The notes: generated by a model not told the origin, from the letters alone. 60,110 bases of DNA from DATACN01 sp038215095 (GCA_038215095.1 JBBQRG010000006.1:1-60110), one strand, 5' to 3'. Shown: positions 33,447-42,504, counted from the stretch's first letter. Translations and numbers: made by a program.

Positions 33447-33980
33447 CTAGCGCTTCGGGATCAGGATCTCGACGCGGCGGTTCAGCGCGCGGCCCTTCGG
33501 CGAGTCGGCGCCGTCCTTGGTGGTGTTGGACGCCACCGGGTCCGCCTCGCCCTTGCCGCTCGCGGCCAGAGTGCGACCCCGAACCGCCTTCTTCAGCACC
33601 CGCTCGACGGCGGCTGCGCGCCGCCGCGACAGGCCGACGTTGAAGCCGGGCGATCCCTTGCTGTCGGTGTAGCCCACCACCCGCACGGTGCCCGGCGGCG
33701 CCTTGCGGATGGCCGCCGCGGCCTGGTCGATGCGGCTGCCGGCGCGACCGGCGAGGCGGGCGCTGTTGAAGGCGAACAGCACGTCGGCGGCGAGCGTGAC
33801 CTTGGTGTCGGTCTGGGTGACGCTGCGGTCGAGCGAGGCCACCGGGAGGTTCAGGTCCAGCACCGGCAGGGTCAGGTCGGAGACCTCGCCTCCGCCCTGA
33901 GCCGCGGCCACCGGGGCCGAGCCCGCTACGGCGAGGAAGGCCGCGACGGCGAGGGCCAGGGCCCTATGAGACAGGGACAT
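33447..33980 (-). CDS. OmpA-family protein
   Basis: A 177-residue exported protein with a signal peptide (about residues 1-27) and a C-terminal OmpA-like peptidoglycan-binding domain (LFAFNSARL, GYTDSKGSPGFNVGLSRRRAAAV, ALNRRVEILI). The conserved Asp and Arg that hold diaminopimelate are present (TDS, NRRVEI). It begins within the end of the upstream lipoprotein gene (17-bp overlap), suggesting coupled expression as the last gene of the suf-linked run. Confidence 0.88.
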   Translation of the reverse strand: MSLSHRALALAVAAFLAVAGSAPVAAAQGGGEVSDLTLPVLDLNLPVASLDRSVTQTDTKVTLAADVLFAFNSARLAGRAGSRIDQAAAAIRKAPPGTVRVVGYTDSKGSPGFNVGLSRRRAAAVERVLKKAVRGRTLAASGKGEADPVASNTTKDGADSPKGRALNRRVEILIPKR

Positions 33981-34584
33981 CCTTGAATGTGCCGAACTTC
34001 GGCACCACCGCGTCCACCGCGCTCACGTCAGCAGGCGGCGCCGCATACGTCGCGGACAGGACCACCGGGGCGTCCTCGTTCGCGAACGCGGAGCTGAGGT
34101 GCCCGTCGCACACGCACGCACCGTTCGCGTCGCGCCCCACGAGGTAGCGCTTGCGGTTCTTGGAGTCGACCAATGAGATCCCGTCCAGGGTGTCGAGGCC
34201 CACCGTCACGTCTTGCGTGCCCTTCACCTTCTGGGCGATGCCGTCGTCGAAGGTCTGCGCCACCTGGGCGCCGGACGTCCCGGGCAGGGCGGAGACCCGG
34301 ATCGTCAGCGCGGAGGTGCCGCCGCTGCGCTTCAGCTCGACGATCTCGAGCTTGACCGCCTTCCCGTCCATCGAGCCGTCGCGCGAGGCGATCGCCTTCT
34401 CCGGCATCGCGACCACCTTCCCGCTGGGGCTCGTGGCGGTGGACTGCGCCCCGCTCGGGGCGGACTGGGTCGTCTTCGAAGACTGCTTGTTGCTCTTGTC
34501 GCTGCCGCCGCAGCCCGCGAGCGTCAGCAGGCCGGCGGTCAGCAAGGCGCTGGACGTCCGCGGGCGAAGCGTTACTCGGGCCAG
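33964..34584 (-). CDS. Lipoprotein of unknown function
   Basis: About 206 residues. A lipoprotein signal is clear (RPRTSSALLTAGLLTLAGC, lipobox LAGC) followed by a Ser/Thr/Gln-rich linker (about 30 residues) and a beta-rich domain of DUF4352-like character (ALTIRVSALPGTSG, DTLDGISLVDSKNRKRYL). No ATG/GTG/TTG precedes the positively charged n-region; the only TTG in the signal would leave no basic residues. CTG 34584, inside the end of sufU, gives a normal signal peptide and is my choice. It belongs to the sufCDSU transcript by position. Function unknown. Confidence 0.7.
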   Translation of the reverse strand: MARVTLRPRTSSALLTAGLLTLAGCGGSDKSNKQSSKTTQSAPSGAQSTATSPSGKVVAMPEKAIASRDGSMDGKAVKLEIVELKRSGGTSALTIRVSALPGTSGAQVAQTFDDGIAQKVKGTQDVTVGLDTLDGISLVDSKNRKRYLVGRDANGACVCDGHLSSAFANEDAPVVLSATYAAPPADVSAVDAVVPKFGTFKDVPVS

Positions 34585-34952
34585 GACGCGTCGCCGGTGG
34601 TGGCCCCGCGCATGACCTTCAGCGAGAGCAGCGCGCACTTGCGGCGCGTGGCTGAGATCTCGATGCCGAGCTGCTCGATGACCCAGTCGGCGTTGAGCTT
34701 CGTCACGTCGTCGACCGGCATGCCGATCAGCTCGTCGGAGCTGATCGAGGCGGCCGCCTGCGAGATCGCGCAGCCCTGGCCGTGGAAGCGCAGCTGGGCG
34801 ATCTTGCCGTCCTCGATCACGAGGTGGACGCCGAGCTCGTCGCCGCAGAGCGGGTTGTAGTCGTGCCACTCGAGGTCGTGCGGATCGAGCGTGCCGAAGT
34901 TCCGCGGGGCCTTGTAGTGGTCGAGGATGTAGTCACGGTAGAGCGCGTCCAT
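34572..34952 (-). CDS. sufU: SufU-type Fe-S/sulfur-transfer protein
   Basis: A 126-residue SufU with the zinc/sulfur site residues C36 (NPLCGDE), D38, C61 (GQGCAIS) and C106 (RRKCALL). In SufU systems it receives persulfide sulfur from SufS and passes it to SufBCD. It is somewhat short compared with Firmicute SufU. ATG 34952 shares its A with the sufS stop (TGATG). Confidence 0.95.
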   Translation of the reverse strand: MDALYRDYILDHYKAPRNFGTLDPHDLEWHDYNPLCGDELGVHLVIEDGKIAQLRFHGQGCAISQAAASISSDELIGMPVDDVTKLNADWVIEQLGIEISATRRKCALLSLKVMRGATTGDASWPE

Positions 34953-36169
34953 CAGAGCTCGAACACCTCACGCGCCTTGCCCAGCGCCTCCACGAGACGA
35001 TCGACGTCGTCGCGTGAGTTGTAGACGTGAAAGGAGGCGCGTGCGGTGGCAGCCACGCCGAGCTGGCGCATGAGCGGCTGCGCACAGTGGTGGCCGGCCC
35101 TGATGCAGACGCCCTCGCGGTCGCACAGCTCGGCGATGTCGTGTGGGTGGATGCCGTCGATGGCGAACGACACCACGCCGCCGCGGCGATCCGGATCGAG
35201 CGGCCCGAAGAGGGTGATCCCGTCCACCTCGGGCAGCCGCTCGAGGGCGTAGGCAGTGAGGTCGCGCTCGTGCGCGCGCACGCTGTCCATGCCGATCGCC
35301 GACAGGTAGTCGATCGCGGCGCCCAGCCCGACGCCCTCGGCGATCGGCGAGGTGCCGGCCTCGAACTTCCACGGCAGCTCGTTCCAGGTGGATTCGTCGA
35401 AGCCGACGCGGGCGATCATGTCGCCGCCGCCGAGGAACGGGGGCATCGCCTCGAGCAGCTCGCGGCGCGCGTGCAGGATGCCGATGCCGGTGGGGCCGAG
35501 CGCCTTGTGGCCGGTCCAGGCGTAGAAGTCGGCGTCGATCCCCGTCACGTCGAGCGGCAGCTGCGGCACGGCCTGGGAGCCGTCGATCAGGGTCACGGCG
35601 CCGGCCGCACGGGCGCGGCGCACGATCTCCTCGACCGGGTTGAGCGTGCCCAGCACGTTCGAGATGTGCGCGAAGGCCACGAGCTTCACGCGGCCGCCCG
35701 CGAGCACCTCGTCCAGCTCGTCGAGCGAGAGCGTGCCCTCGTCGGAGACCGACAGGTAGCGCAGCTTCGCGCCGCGCTCGGCGCAGGCCAGCTGCCACGG
35801 CACGATGTTCGAGTGGTGCTCCATCTGGGTGATGAGCACCTCGTCGCCCTCGTGCAGCTGGTGGCGGCCCCACGAGTAGGCCACCAGGTTGATCGCCTCG
35901 GTGGCGTTCTTCGTGAAGATCGTCGAGGCGGTGTCCCAGCCCGCGAAGGCCGCCACGCGCTCGCGGGCGCCCTCGAACAGGTCGGTGGCCTCGCGGGCCA
36001 GCGAGTAGACGCCCCGGTGGATGTTCGCGTTCGAGTGCCGGTAGTAGGAGTCGATGGCCTCGATCACCTGGCGCGGCTTCTGCGATGTGGCCGCCGAGTC
36101 CAGGTAGACGAGGCCCTCCCGGTCGAGCACCGGGAAGTCCGAGCGCACGTTCACGGCCGTGGCGCTCAA
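34952..36169 (-). CDS. sufS: Cysteine desulfurase SufS
   Basis: A 405-residue PLP enzyme of desulfurase class II that takes sulfur from cysteine. The PLP lysine is in AWTGHKALGPTGIG, the PLP-binding His in QMEHHSNIVPW, and the reactive cysteine in RAGHHCAQPLMR. The TTG at 36169 overlaps the sufD stop (TTGA) and precedes NVRSDFPVL at the expected distance; a later GTG is possible. Partner of SufU encoded next. Confidence 0.95.
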   Translation of the reverse strand: MSATAVNVRSDFPVLDREGLVYLDSAATSQKPRQVIEAIDSYYRHSNANIHRGVYSLAREATDLFEGARERVAAFAGWDTASTIFTKNATEAINLVAYSWGRHQLHEGDEVLITQMEHHSNIVPWQLACAERGAKLRYLSVSDEGTLSLDELDEVLAGGRVKLVAFAHISNVLGTLNPVEEIVRRARAAGAVTLIDGSQAVPQLPLDVTGIDADFYAWTGHKALGPTGIGILHARRELLEAMPPFLGGGDMIARVGFDESTWNELPWKFEAGTSPIAEGVGLGAAIDYLSAIGMDSVRAHERDLTAYALERLPEVDGITLFGPLDPDRRGGVVSFAIDGIHPHDIAELCDREGVCIRAGHHCAQPLMRQLGVAATARASFHVYNSRDDVDRLVEALGKAREVFEL

Positions 36170-37429
36170 GAGCGCTCTCCGATGAACTCCTTGACCTGCT
36201 CCTCCGCGCGCAGCAGCTTCTCGGCCACGCGCCTGCGCACGAGGTCCTCGAGGCCGGGGTCCTCGAGGCGCTGGACGACCTCCTCGAAGTAGCCCTCCAC
36301 GAGGATGCGCACGGCCTCGGAGCGCGGCAGGCCGCGAGTCATCATGTAGAAGATCTGCTCGGCGTCGAGCTCGCCGACGGTGCCGCCGTGCGAGGCCGAG
36401 ACGTTGTCGGTCTCCACGATCAGTGACGGGATCGCGTCGCCCTTGGCCTTCGGCGAGAGCAGGATCTGGTGGGTCTGCAGGTAGGTGTGGGTCTCCTGCG
36501 CGTTCGGCACGATGTGGATCAGGCCCTCGTAGGAGGCCCTCGAGTCGCCGGTCAGGGCGCCCTTCCAGACGGTGTCGCCGGTCGTGTGGCCCGCCTCGTG
36601 CTTGTCCGAGGTGAACAGGTCGAGGTGCTCGTCGCCCTCGGTGAAGTAGAGCCCGGTGTGCTTCATGTCCGAGCCCTCCTCGGCCGTGATCAGGTCGAGC
36701 GTCTGCTTGGTCAGCCTGCCGCCCAGGTGCACGGGCACCCACTTCACGCGCGCGTCGCGCTTGACCTCCACGCGCTTCACGGAGATGTCGTAGACCTCGC
36801 CGCTGCCCCAGTCCTGGTAGTGGGCCAGGTCGACCTGGGCGCCGGGCTCCGCGTACAGCTCGAAGGCGCCGGCGTGCAGAGCCTGGCCCTCGAAGTTCGG
36901 CGCCAGGCAGTACTCGCGCAGCCTGCACTCGGCGTGCTCGCCGACCACTGCAAGCGTGTGCGCCCACTGCACCGTCTCGGGCTCGTCGATCAGCCAGACC
37001 ACCTGGATCGGCTTCTCGATCCGCTTGTTCTGCGGCACGTGGCAGAACACGCCGCCGCTCCAGAAGGCCGCGGTGCCGGCGGTGAACTTGCCCTCGTCGA
37101 ATGGCAGGCGCCTGGCGAAGTAGGGCTCGATCAGGTCGGGGTGCTCCTCGACCGCCTGCTCGAGTGGCATCAGGATCAGGTCCGGGTCGCTGACGTGGGT
37201 GAAGACCGTGGAGGCGCCGCGCTGCACGATCAGGCCGGCATGCTCCTCGTCGCCCAGGTGCTCGCGCACGAGCGCCGAAAGCTCGGCAGACTCCTCGTAG
37301 CGGCGCGGCTCGAGCGCGTCGAGCTCGAGCTTGCGCAGGCTCGTGGTCCAGAAGCCCGAGCGGCGCCAGTGCGGCAGCGGCTCGCGCTCGAAGACCTCGA
37401 GCGCGGCCTTGCGGCGCTCCTCCACAAAA

Positions 37430-37440
<11 letters not shown>
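36166..37440 (-). CDS. sufD: Fe-S cluster assembly protein SufD
   Basis: A 424-residue SufB/SufD paralogue and partner of SufBC. The C-terminal core is conserved (HLDLFTSDKHEAGHTTGDTVWKG, ETHTYLQTHQILLSPKA, IVETDNVSASHGGTVGELD, FYMMTRGL), including the His/Asp region used at the SufB-SufD interface. GTG 37440 overlaps the end of sufC by 11 nt. Confidence 0.95.
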
Positions 37441-38178
<738 letters not shown>

Positions 38179-38182
<4 letters not shown>

Positions 38183-38625
38183 GCTGGAAGCTTCTCCTTC
38201 ATCGTCGTGGGGCGGACCAGGTCGGCCAGCGTCATCTCGTTGAGGGTTCGCACGATCGAGCCCTGGACTCGCGTCCACAGCAGCTTCGTGGGGCACGGGC
38301 TCTCGCCCTCGCGGGCGCACACGAGAGAGCCGTCGGGGGACGAGGTTATGCACTCGATCGGGGCGATCTCACCCTCGAGCGCCCGGACCACCTCGGCCAT
38401 CGCGATCTCCTGCGCGGGGCGCGCCAGCGAGTAGCCGCCGTGAGCCCCGCGGCGCGACTCCACCAGACCGGCCCGCCGAAGCCGCTGCACCAGGTGCTCG
38501 AGGTAGGCGAGCGGAAGCCCCTCGGTCTCGGCGATCGAGCCGAGCGAAGTGGGCTCGTCGCCCGGCCTGCCGGCGAGGTGCGCCATGACCCGAACCCCAT
38601 ACTCCGCCTTGGTGGAAAACATCAT
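38179..38625 (-). CDS. Rrf2-family regulator with Fe-S cysteines
   Basis: A 148-residue Rrf2 regulator (IscR/SufR-like) with an N-terminal winged helix (about residues 1-65, MFSTKAEYGVRVM, YLEHLVQRLRRAGLVES, GAHGGYSLARP) and three cysteines C92, C103 and C111 that could hold a [2Fe-2S] or [4Fe-4S] cluster. As the first gene before sufCDSU it probably represses them when clusters are sufficient. TAGGAT lies 9 nt before ATG 38625, within an imperfect dyad that may be its operator. Confidence 0.92.
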
Positions 38626-38634
38626 GAAGAAGTA

Positions 38635-38656
38635 ATCCTACCCACGGACTAGGTAT
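38635..38656. promoter_or_regulatory. Candidate Rrf2 operator overlapping -10
   Basis: ATCCTA (38635-38640), 9 bp, TAGGTAT (38650-38656) forms a CCTA-N9-TAGG dyad. On the minus strand the TAGGAT arm is the likely -10 for rrf2. A dyad over its own -10 fits negative autoregulation of an Fe-S sensor. Confidence 0.45.
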
Positions 38657-38670
38657 TGCCCGAGCCCTGG

Positions 38671-38749
38671 CCCGTTGGCGTTGGGGGCGCGGGGCAACGC
38701 GGTGGACGCGGCTTGCCTCAGGCAGCCGCCGAGATCGCGATCGATTCAG
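38671..38749 (-). repeat. 80-bp interspersed repeat, copy 1
   Basis: The core beginning CCCGTTGGCGT, then GGGGGCGCGGGGCAACGCGG (38671-38702), is followed by a more variable half ending ATCGCGATCGATTC. Copy 2 follows directly in the same orientation, 79 bp on. The ends of the core carry the short inverted arms CGTTG / CAACG. Confidence 0.75.
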
Positions 38750-38826
38750 CCCGTTGGCGTAGGGGGCGCGGGGCAACGCGGAGGTGGCGCTGGCCTGGAA
38801 CCGGCGCCGAGGGCGCGTTCGATCTC
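38750..38826 (-). repeat. 80-bp interspersed repeat, copy 2
   Basis: The core at 38750-38781 differs from copy 1 at one position. The variable half contains GGCGC...GGCGCCGAGGGCGCG and runs up to the stop codon of the SCO1 gene (38827-38829). Confidence 0.75.
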
Positions 38827-39429
38827 CTAGCTCTCGCTCTCGAGCAAACGCACGTCGTGGGCGAGCCGCTCGGGGGTGACCTCGGAGCCCGGAAAGCCGA
38901 TTCGCTGGAAGCCGTGGCGGTCCACCAGGGTGATGCGCGACTGGTGCTCGACGCTGGGCAGCTGGGGCGCCACCGCGAAGCCCTTCCAGAGCGGCCGCAG
39001 CTGCCGGCGCGAGCCCAGCACGAAGTCGATTCGCCCGAGCGTGTGGGTGTGCGAGAGGAAGGCCCTGGCCGACTCCGGCGTGTCGCGCGGCGGGTCCACG
39101 GCCACGGCAATCGCCGGCACGTCGTGGCCGAGGTCGTCGAGCGCGCCGCGCACCTGGTTGGCCTGGGCGGGGCAGGTGTCGCGGCAGGTCGTGTAGAGGA
39201 AGGCCACGATCACGGGCTTGCCGCGCAACGCGCGCATGCTGATCGGACGGCCGTCCTGGTCGCGCAGGTCGAAGTCGGGCGCGCGGACGCCCTTCGGGAT
39301 CAGCGAGCCCTCGAACTTCGAGGGCGCCGGCTCGGCGGAGTGGCCGTGGCGGCTGGTGGCCGCGAACACGGCCGTGGCGAGCGCGAGGACACCGACGATC
39401 GCGAGGGCAATGGCCACTCGGGGATTCAC
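38827..39429 (-). CDS. SCO1/SenC-family copper chaperone-like protein
   Basis: A 200-residue membrane-anchored thioredoxin-fold protein. One N-terminal helix (about 5-25) is followed by the SCO domain, with the copper-binding C82-x3-C86 (TTCRDTCPAQ) and H162 (SVEHQSRI). SCO proteins deliver copper to cytochrome oxidase or act as thiol reductases. I prefer GTG 39429 (NPRVAIALAIVG); a TTG at 39453 is possible and would begin 2 bp from repeat copy 3. The gene is flanked on both sides by direct repeats. Confidence 0.9.
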   Translation of the reverse strand: MNPRVAIALAIVGVLALATAVFAATSRHGHSAEPAPSKFEGSLIPKGVRAPDFDLRDQDGRPISMRALRGKPVIVAFLYTTCRDTCPAQANQVRGALDDLGHDVPAIAVAVDPPRDTPESARAFLSHTHTLGRIDFVLGSRRQLRPLWKGFAVAPQLPSVEHQSRITLVDRHGFQRIGFPGSEVTPERLAHDVRLLESES

Positions 39430-39454
39430 CAAGAAGAGGCTAGCCCGAGCCAAG

Positions 39455-39535
39455 CCCGTTGGTGTAGGGGGCGCGGGGCAACGCGGAAGAGGCGCTTGCC
39501 TGGCGGACCGCGCCGAGAGCGCGATCGTTCTCTTC
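39455..39535 (-). repeat. 80-bp interspersed repeat, copy 3
   Basis: The core at 39455-39486 matches copy 2 at 31 of 32 positions and is followed by GGCGCTTGCCTGG and GCGCCGAGAGCGCGATCG. It fills the whole gap between SCO1 and the response regulator stop, in the same orientation as copies 1 and 2 on the other side of SCO1. Confidence 0.75.
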
Positions 39536-39536
39536 C

Positions 39537-40169
39537 TTACGGCTCGACGAGGCCGCGTCGAATCGCGTACCGCACCAGTTCGACCCGGTCCCTCATGCCG
39601 AGCTTCGCGAAGAGGTTGGAGCGGTGCGACTCGACGGTCTTCTCCGACACCTGCAGCGTGTCGGCGATCTGCCGGTTGGTGAAGGCCTCGGCGATCAGCT
39701 TGACCACCTCGAGCTCGCGCGGGGTGAGCGGGTCCTCCGGCTCCGCGCGGCCCTCCTGCCAGGCGTGCATCAGCGTGGCCTGTGCGTCGTCGGAGAGGAA
39801 GGTGCGCCCCGCGGCGACCGTGCGGAGCGCGTCGATCAGGTCCGTGTCGGCGGCGCGCTTGAGCACGTAGCCGGCCGCGCCGGCCTGGAGGCCCTCGAAG
39901 AAGTAGCGCTCGTCGTCGTGCATCGAGAGCAGCAGCACGCGCGTGTCAGGGGAGTGGGCGCGGATCTCGCGCGCTGCCTGCAGCCCCGTCATGCGCGGCA
40001 TCGACACGTCGAGCACCGCCACGTCGGGGCGCTCGGCCTGGGTCAGCTGGAGTGCGTCCACGCCGTCGCTGGCCTCGGCCACCACGCTCATGTCGCGCTG
40101 GCGGTCGATCAGCATGCGAAGCCCCGAGCGCACGATGCCGTGGTCGTCGGCGATCAGTACGCGGATCAC
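39537..40169 (-). CDS. NarL/FixJ-family response regulator
   Basis: A 210-residue regulator: receiver domain with D8/D9 and phospho-acceptor D54 (AVLDVSMPR), and the conserved Lys in YVLKRA, then a LuxR-type HTH (about 148-205: LTPRELEVVKLIAE, NRQIADTLQVSEKTVESHRSN). GTG 40169 overlaps the histidine kinase stop (GTGA), so they form a two-component pair. Target genes unknown. Confidence 0.95.
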   Translation of the reverse strand: MIRVLIADDHGIVRSGLRMLIDRQRDMSVVAEASDGVDALQLTQAERPDVAVLDVSMPRMTGLQAAREIRAHSPDTRVLLLSMHDDERYFFEGLQAGAAGYVLKRAADTDLIDALRTVAAGRTFLSDDAQATLMHAWQEGRAEPEDPLTPRELEVVKLIAEAFTNRQIADTLQVSEKTVESHRSNLFAKLGMRDRVELVRYAIRRGLVEP

Positions 40170-41128
40170 TGGATCCTCAGAGTGACGGTGGTGCCACCGC
40201 CGGGCGCCGAGCGCACGTCCAGCTCGCCGCCCACGAGGCGGGCTCGCTCGGCCATGCCCTTGAGGCCCAGCCTGTTGGTGCCCTCGCGCGGGTCGAAGCC
40301 GCTGCCGTCGTCGCGCACCCGCAGCTGGGCGCGCGGGCCCTCCACGTCGAGCTCCACCTCCACCGCCGTTGCGGCGGCGTGGCGGCCGATGTTCTGGAGC
40401 GCTTCCTGGACCGTCCGGTAGATGGCGGTCTGTGCCGACTCGCCGAGCTCTTCCGGGTCGCCGTCGGTCCGCAGCCGCGCCTCGACGCCGCCCTGCGCCG
40501 CGAAGCGGCTGAGCTGGGCTTCGATCGCGGGCACCAGGCCGTGGTCGTCGAGCGCGGACGGGCGGAGCTGGCGGGCCAGGTTCAGGAGCTCCTCCATCGC
40601 CTGGTTCACAAGGCGCTTGAGCTCGGCCACCTCGGCGGCGCGCTCGGGGGGCGCGTCCTGCGAAAGCGCCTCGAGCCGCAGCAGGATCGCCGTGAGCGCC
40701 TGGTTCACCTCGTCATGGAGGTCACGCGCGAGGCGCCTGCGCTCGTCCTCCTGGGCGCGCATCACGAGCTGCCCGGAGCGGCGGCGCTCCTCCTCCATTC
40801 CCTCGAGCAGGCGCTTGAAGGACTGGCCGAGGCGGTCGATCTCCGCCACCGGGTCGCCCTGCTCGAGCTCGAAGGTGGCCGGCTCGGCGGGGTCGATGCG
40901 CTCGATCCGGTCGATCAGACGATCCAGCGGGCGAAAGCGGCGCTGCAGCATCCAGAGGTTCACGGCGAAGGTGAGCACCAGCGCCAGGGCGAGCACCATC
41001 GCCTGCCACTGCTGTTCGTGGATGTCGCCGATGCCGGCGGCCAGGCTGGCGCCGAAGATCGTCAAGGCGACGAGCACTACGTTGGCGGCCACGACCTGGC
41101 CTATGAGGGAGTCGTCGCGCCGCGTCAT
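40166..41128 (-). CDS. Sensor histidine kinase (HisKA_3, LiaS/DegS type)
   Basis: A 320-residue membrane kinase with two transmembrane helices (about 10-32 and 42-60) separated by a very short outer loop, a HAMP-like linker (RRFRPLDRLIDRIERID), the phospho-acceptor H138 in RRLARDLHDEVNQ and a GHKL ATPase (DDGSGFDP, GLKGMAERARLVGG). The tiny outer loop suggests it senses something within the membrane. ATG 41128 is preferred; ATG 41143 adds five residues. Confidence 0.92.
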   Translation of the reverse strand: MTRRDDSLIGQVVAANVVLVALTIFGASLAAGIGDIHEQQWQAMVLALALVLTFAVNLWMLQRRFRPLDRLIDRIERIDPAEPATFELEQGDPVAEIDRLGQSFKRLLEGMEEERRRSGQLVMRAQEDERRRLARDLHDEVNQALTAILLRLEALSQDAPPERAAEVAELKRLVNQAMEELLNLARQLRPSALDDHGLVPAIEAQLSRFAAQGGVEARLRTDGDPEELGESAQTAIYRTVQEALQNIGRHAAATAVEVELDVEGPRAQLRVRDDGSGFDPREGTNRLGLKGMAERARLVGGELDVRSAPGGGTTVTLRIQ

Positions 41129-41170
41129 GCGGGGTCTATGCATTGATCGGAGAGCCGCCTTCGGGGGAGA

Positions 41171-41188
41171 ATGGGGTCCACACCCCAT
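41171..41188. promoter_or_regulatory. Inverted repeat upstream of the two-component operon
   Basis: ATGGGGT (41171-41177), spacer CCAC, ACCCCAT (41182-41188): a perfect 7-bp dyad 28-43 bp upstream of the kinase start, the position of an operator. The response regulator or another protein may bind here. Confidence 0.45.
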
Positions 41189-41271
41189 ATCGGCAGGGCG
41201 CCCGCAGGACGAAAATATGGGCGAAGCTTTGGATGACGCTGAAGCTTCCGCAGCACTGGTCTGGTCTTCCA

Positions 41272-41302
41272 GCCGGGGCGCCCGAACGTCGGGCGCCCCG
41301 GC
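41272..41302 (+). repeat. 13-bp perfect inverted repeat abutting -10
   Basis: GCCGGGGCGCCCG (41272-41284), loop AACGT, CGGGCGCCCCGGC (41290-41302). It occupies the -35 position directly upstream of the TATACT of the rhodanese-ThiF gene. There is no T-run, so a terminator is unlikely; an operator or transcript hairpin is possible. Confidence 0.6.
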
Positions 41303-41319
41303 GCTATACTTTCTGAAGC
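41303..41319 (+). promoter_or_regulatory. Promoter element shared with the cysteine synthase gene
   Basis: GCTATACTTTCTGAAGC contains the -10 TATACT (41305-41310), 9 nt before ATG. The cysteine synthase gene has GCTATTCTTTTTGAAGT at the equivalent place (44567-44583), 14 of 17 identical. Shared TGAAG may be a weak ribosome site or part of a common control element. Confidence 0.6.
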
Positions 41320-42504
41320 ATGGCCAGTGGCGCAGAACTCCAACGCAAGGTCAAGGAACAGATCCGCGAGGTCGATCCCCGCGAGGTCTACGACCTGACG
41401 AGCAACGGGAACGGCAACGGCACCGTCGTCGTAGACGTGCGCGAGCAGCACGAGTACGAGGAGTCCCACCTGCCCGGTGCCAAGCACGTCCCGCGTGGCT
41501 ACCTCGAGACCCGCATCGAGGGCTCCGCCCCCGACCGCGACGCGCGCGTGATCCTCTACTGCCAGAGCGGGCAGCGCTCGGCGTTCGCCGCCAAGACGCT
41601 CGAACAGGACCTCGGCTACAAGAACGTCGAGTCCATGGCCGGCGGCATCACGCTGTGGAAGGACCGCGGCTTCGACGTCGAGGTCCCGCGCTCGCTCACC
41701 GCCGAGCAGCGGGAGCGCTACTCGCGCCACATCCTCGTGGCGGAGATCGGCCTCGAGGGTCAGATGAAGCTGCTCGACGCGAAGGTGCTCCTGCTGGGCG
41801 CCGGAGGGCTCGGCTCCCCCGCCGCGCTCTACCTGGCCGCCGCCGGCGTGGGCACCATCGGCCTGGTCGACAACGACGTGGTCGACCTCTCCAACCTGCA
41901 GCGCCAGGTGGCTCACTCGAGCGACCGCGTGGGCATGCCGAAGGTCGACTCCGCCGAGATCGCGATCCACGAGATCAACCCCGACGTCAAGGTCGACAAG
42001 CACGAGGTGCGGCTTGGGCCGGACAACGTCATGGACCTGATCAAGGACTACGACGTGGTCGTGGACGGGCTGGACAACTTCCCCACGCGCTACCTGCTGA
42101 ACGACGCCTCGGTGCGGCTGAACATCCCCGTGGTGTCCGCCTCGATCCTCGGCTTCGACGGCCAGCTCTCGGTCTTCAAGCCCTTCGACGGCCCCTGCTA
42201 CCGCTGCCTCTACCCGACTCCGCCGCCGGCCGAGCTGGCCCCCTCGTGCGGCGCCGCCGGCGTGCTCGGCGTGCTGCCCGGCGTGATGGGCCTGCTGCAG
42301 TCGGTCGAGGTCATCAAGCTGGTGACCGGCGCCGGCGAGCCGCTGATCGGCCGCCTGCTGCTCTACGAGGCCCTCGGGGCCACCTTCACCGAGCTGAAGG
42401 TGCGCCGCGACCCGGACTGCCCGATCTGCTCGCGCGACCCGAGCGAGATCTCCGACGAGGAGATGGGCGTGTTTCCGGACTACGAAGCCTTCTGCGCGGG
42501 CTGA
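41320..42504 (+). CDS. Rhodanese-ThiF/MoeB fusion (MoeZ-like, domains reversed)
   Basis: A 394-residue enzyme expected to adenylate the C-terminus of a ubiquitin-like sulfur carrier and load sulfur as thiocarboxylate. Rhodanese domain at residues 20-125 with active-site C81 (LYCQSGQRS), then E1-like ThiF/MoeB domain from about 130 with the ATP site GAGGLGS (160-166), R-x6-DN region, zinc cysteines C293/C296 and C367/C370, and C310 in the crossover loop. In MoeZR-type enzymes the rhodanese is C-terminal; here it is first. The likely client is the CysO-like protein 1.3 kb downstream. Confidence 0.93.
   Translation: MASGAELQRKVKEQIREVDPREVYDLTSNGNGNGTVVVDVREQHEYEESHLPGAKHVPRGYLETRIEGSAPDRDARVILYCQSGQRSAFAAKTLEQDLGYKNVESMAGGITLWKDRGFDVEVPRSLTAEQRERYSRHILVAEIGLEGQMKLLDAKVLLLGAGGLGSPAALYLAAAGVGTIGLVDNDVVDLSNLQRQVAHSSDRVGMPKVDSAEIAIHEINPDVKVDKHEVRLGPDNVMDLIKDYDVVVDGLDNFPTRYLLNDASVRLNIPVVSASILGFDGQLSVFKPFDGPCYRCLYPTPPPAELAPSCGAAGVLGVLPGVMGLLQSVEVIKLVTGAGEPLIGRLLLYEALGATFTELKVRRDPDCPICSRDPSEISDEEMGVFPDYEAFCAG

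Noticed and set aside
38671..39535. Integron-type attC sites around SCO1
   Set aside because: The arms CGTTG/CAACG recall attC cores, but the GTTRRRY/RYYYAAC consensus is not met and no integrase is present in the window.
38640..39540. CRISPR array from the repeated 32-bp cores
   Set aside because: Spacing is irregular (79 bp and about 700 bp), the similarity continues beyond the core and a gene lies between copies; no cas genes nearby.
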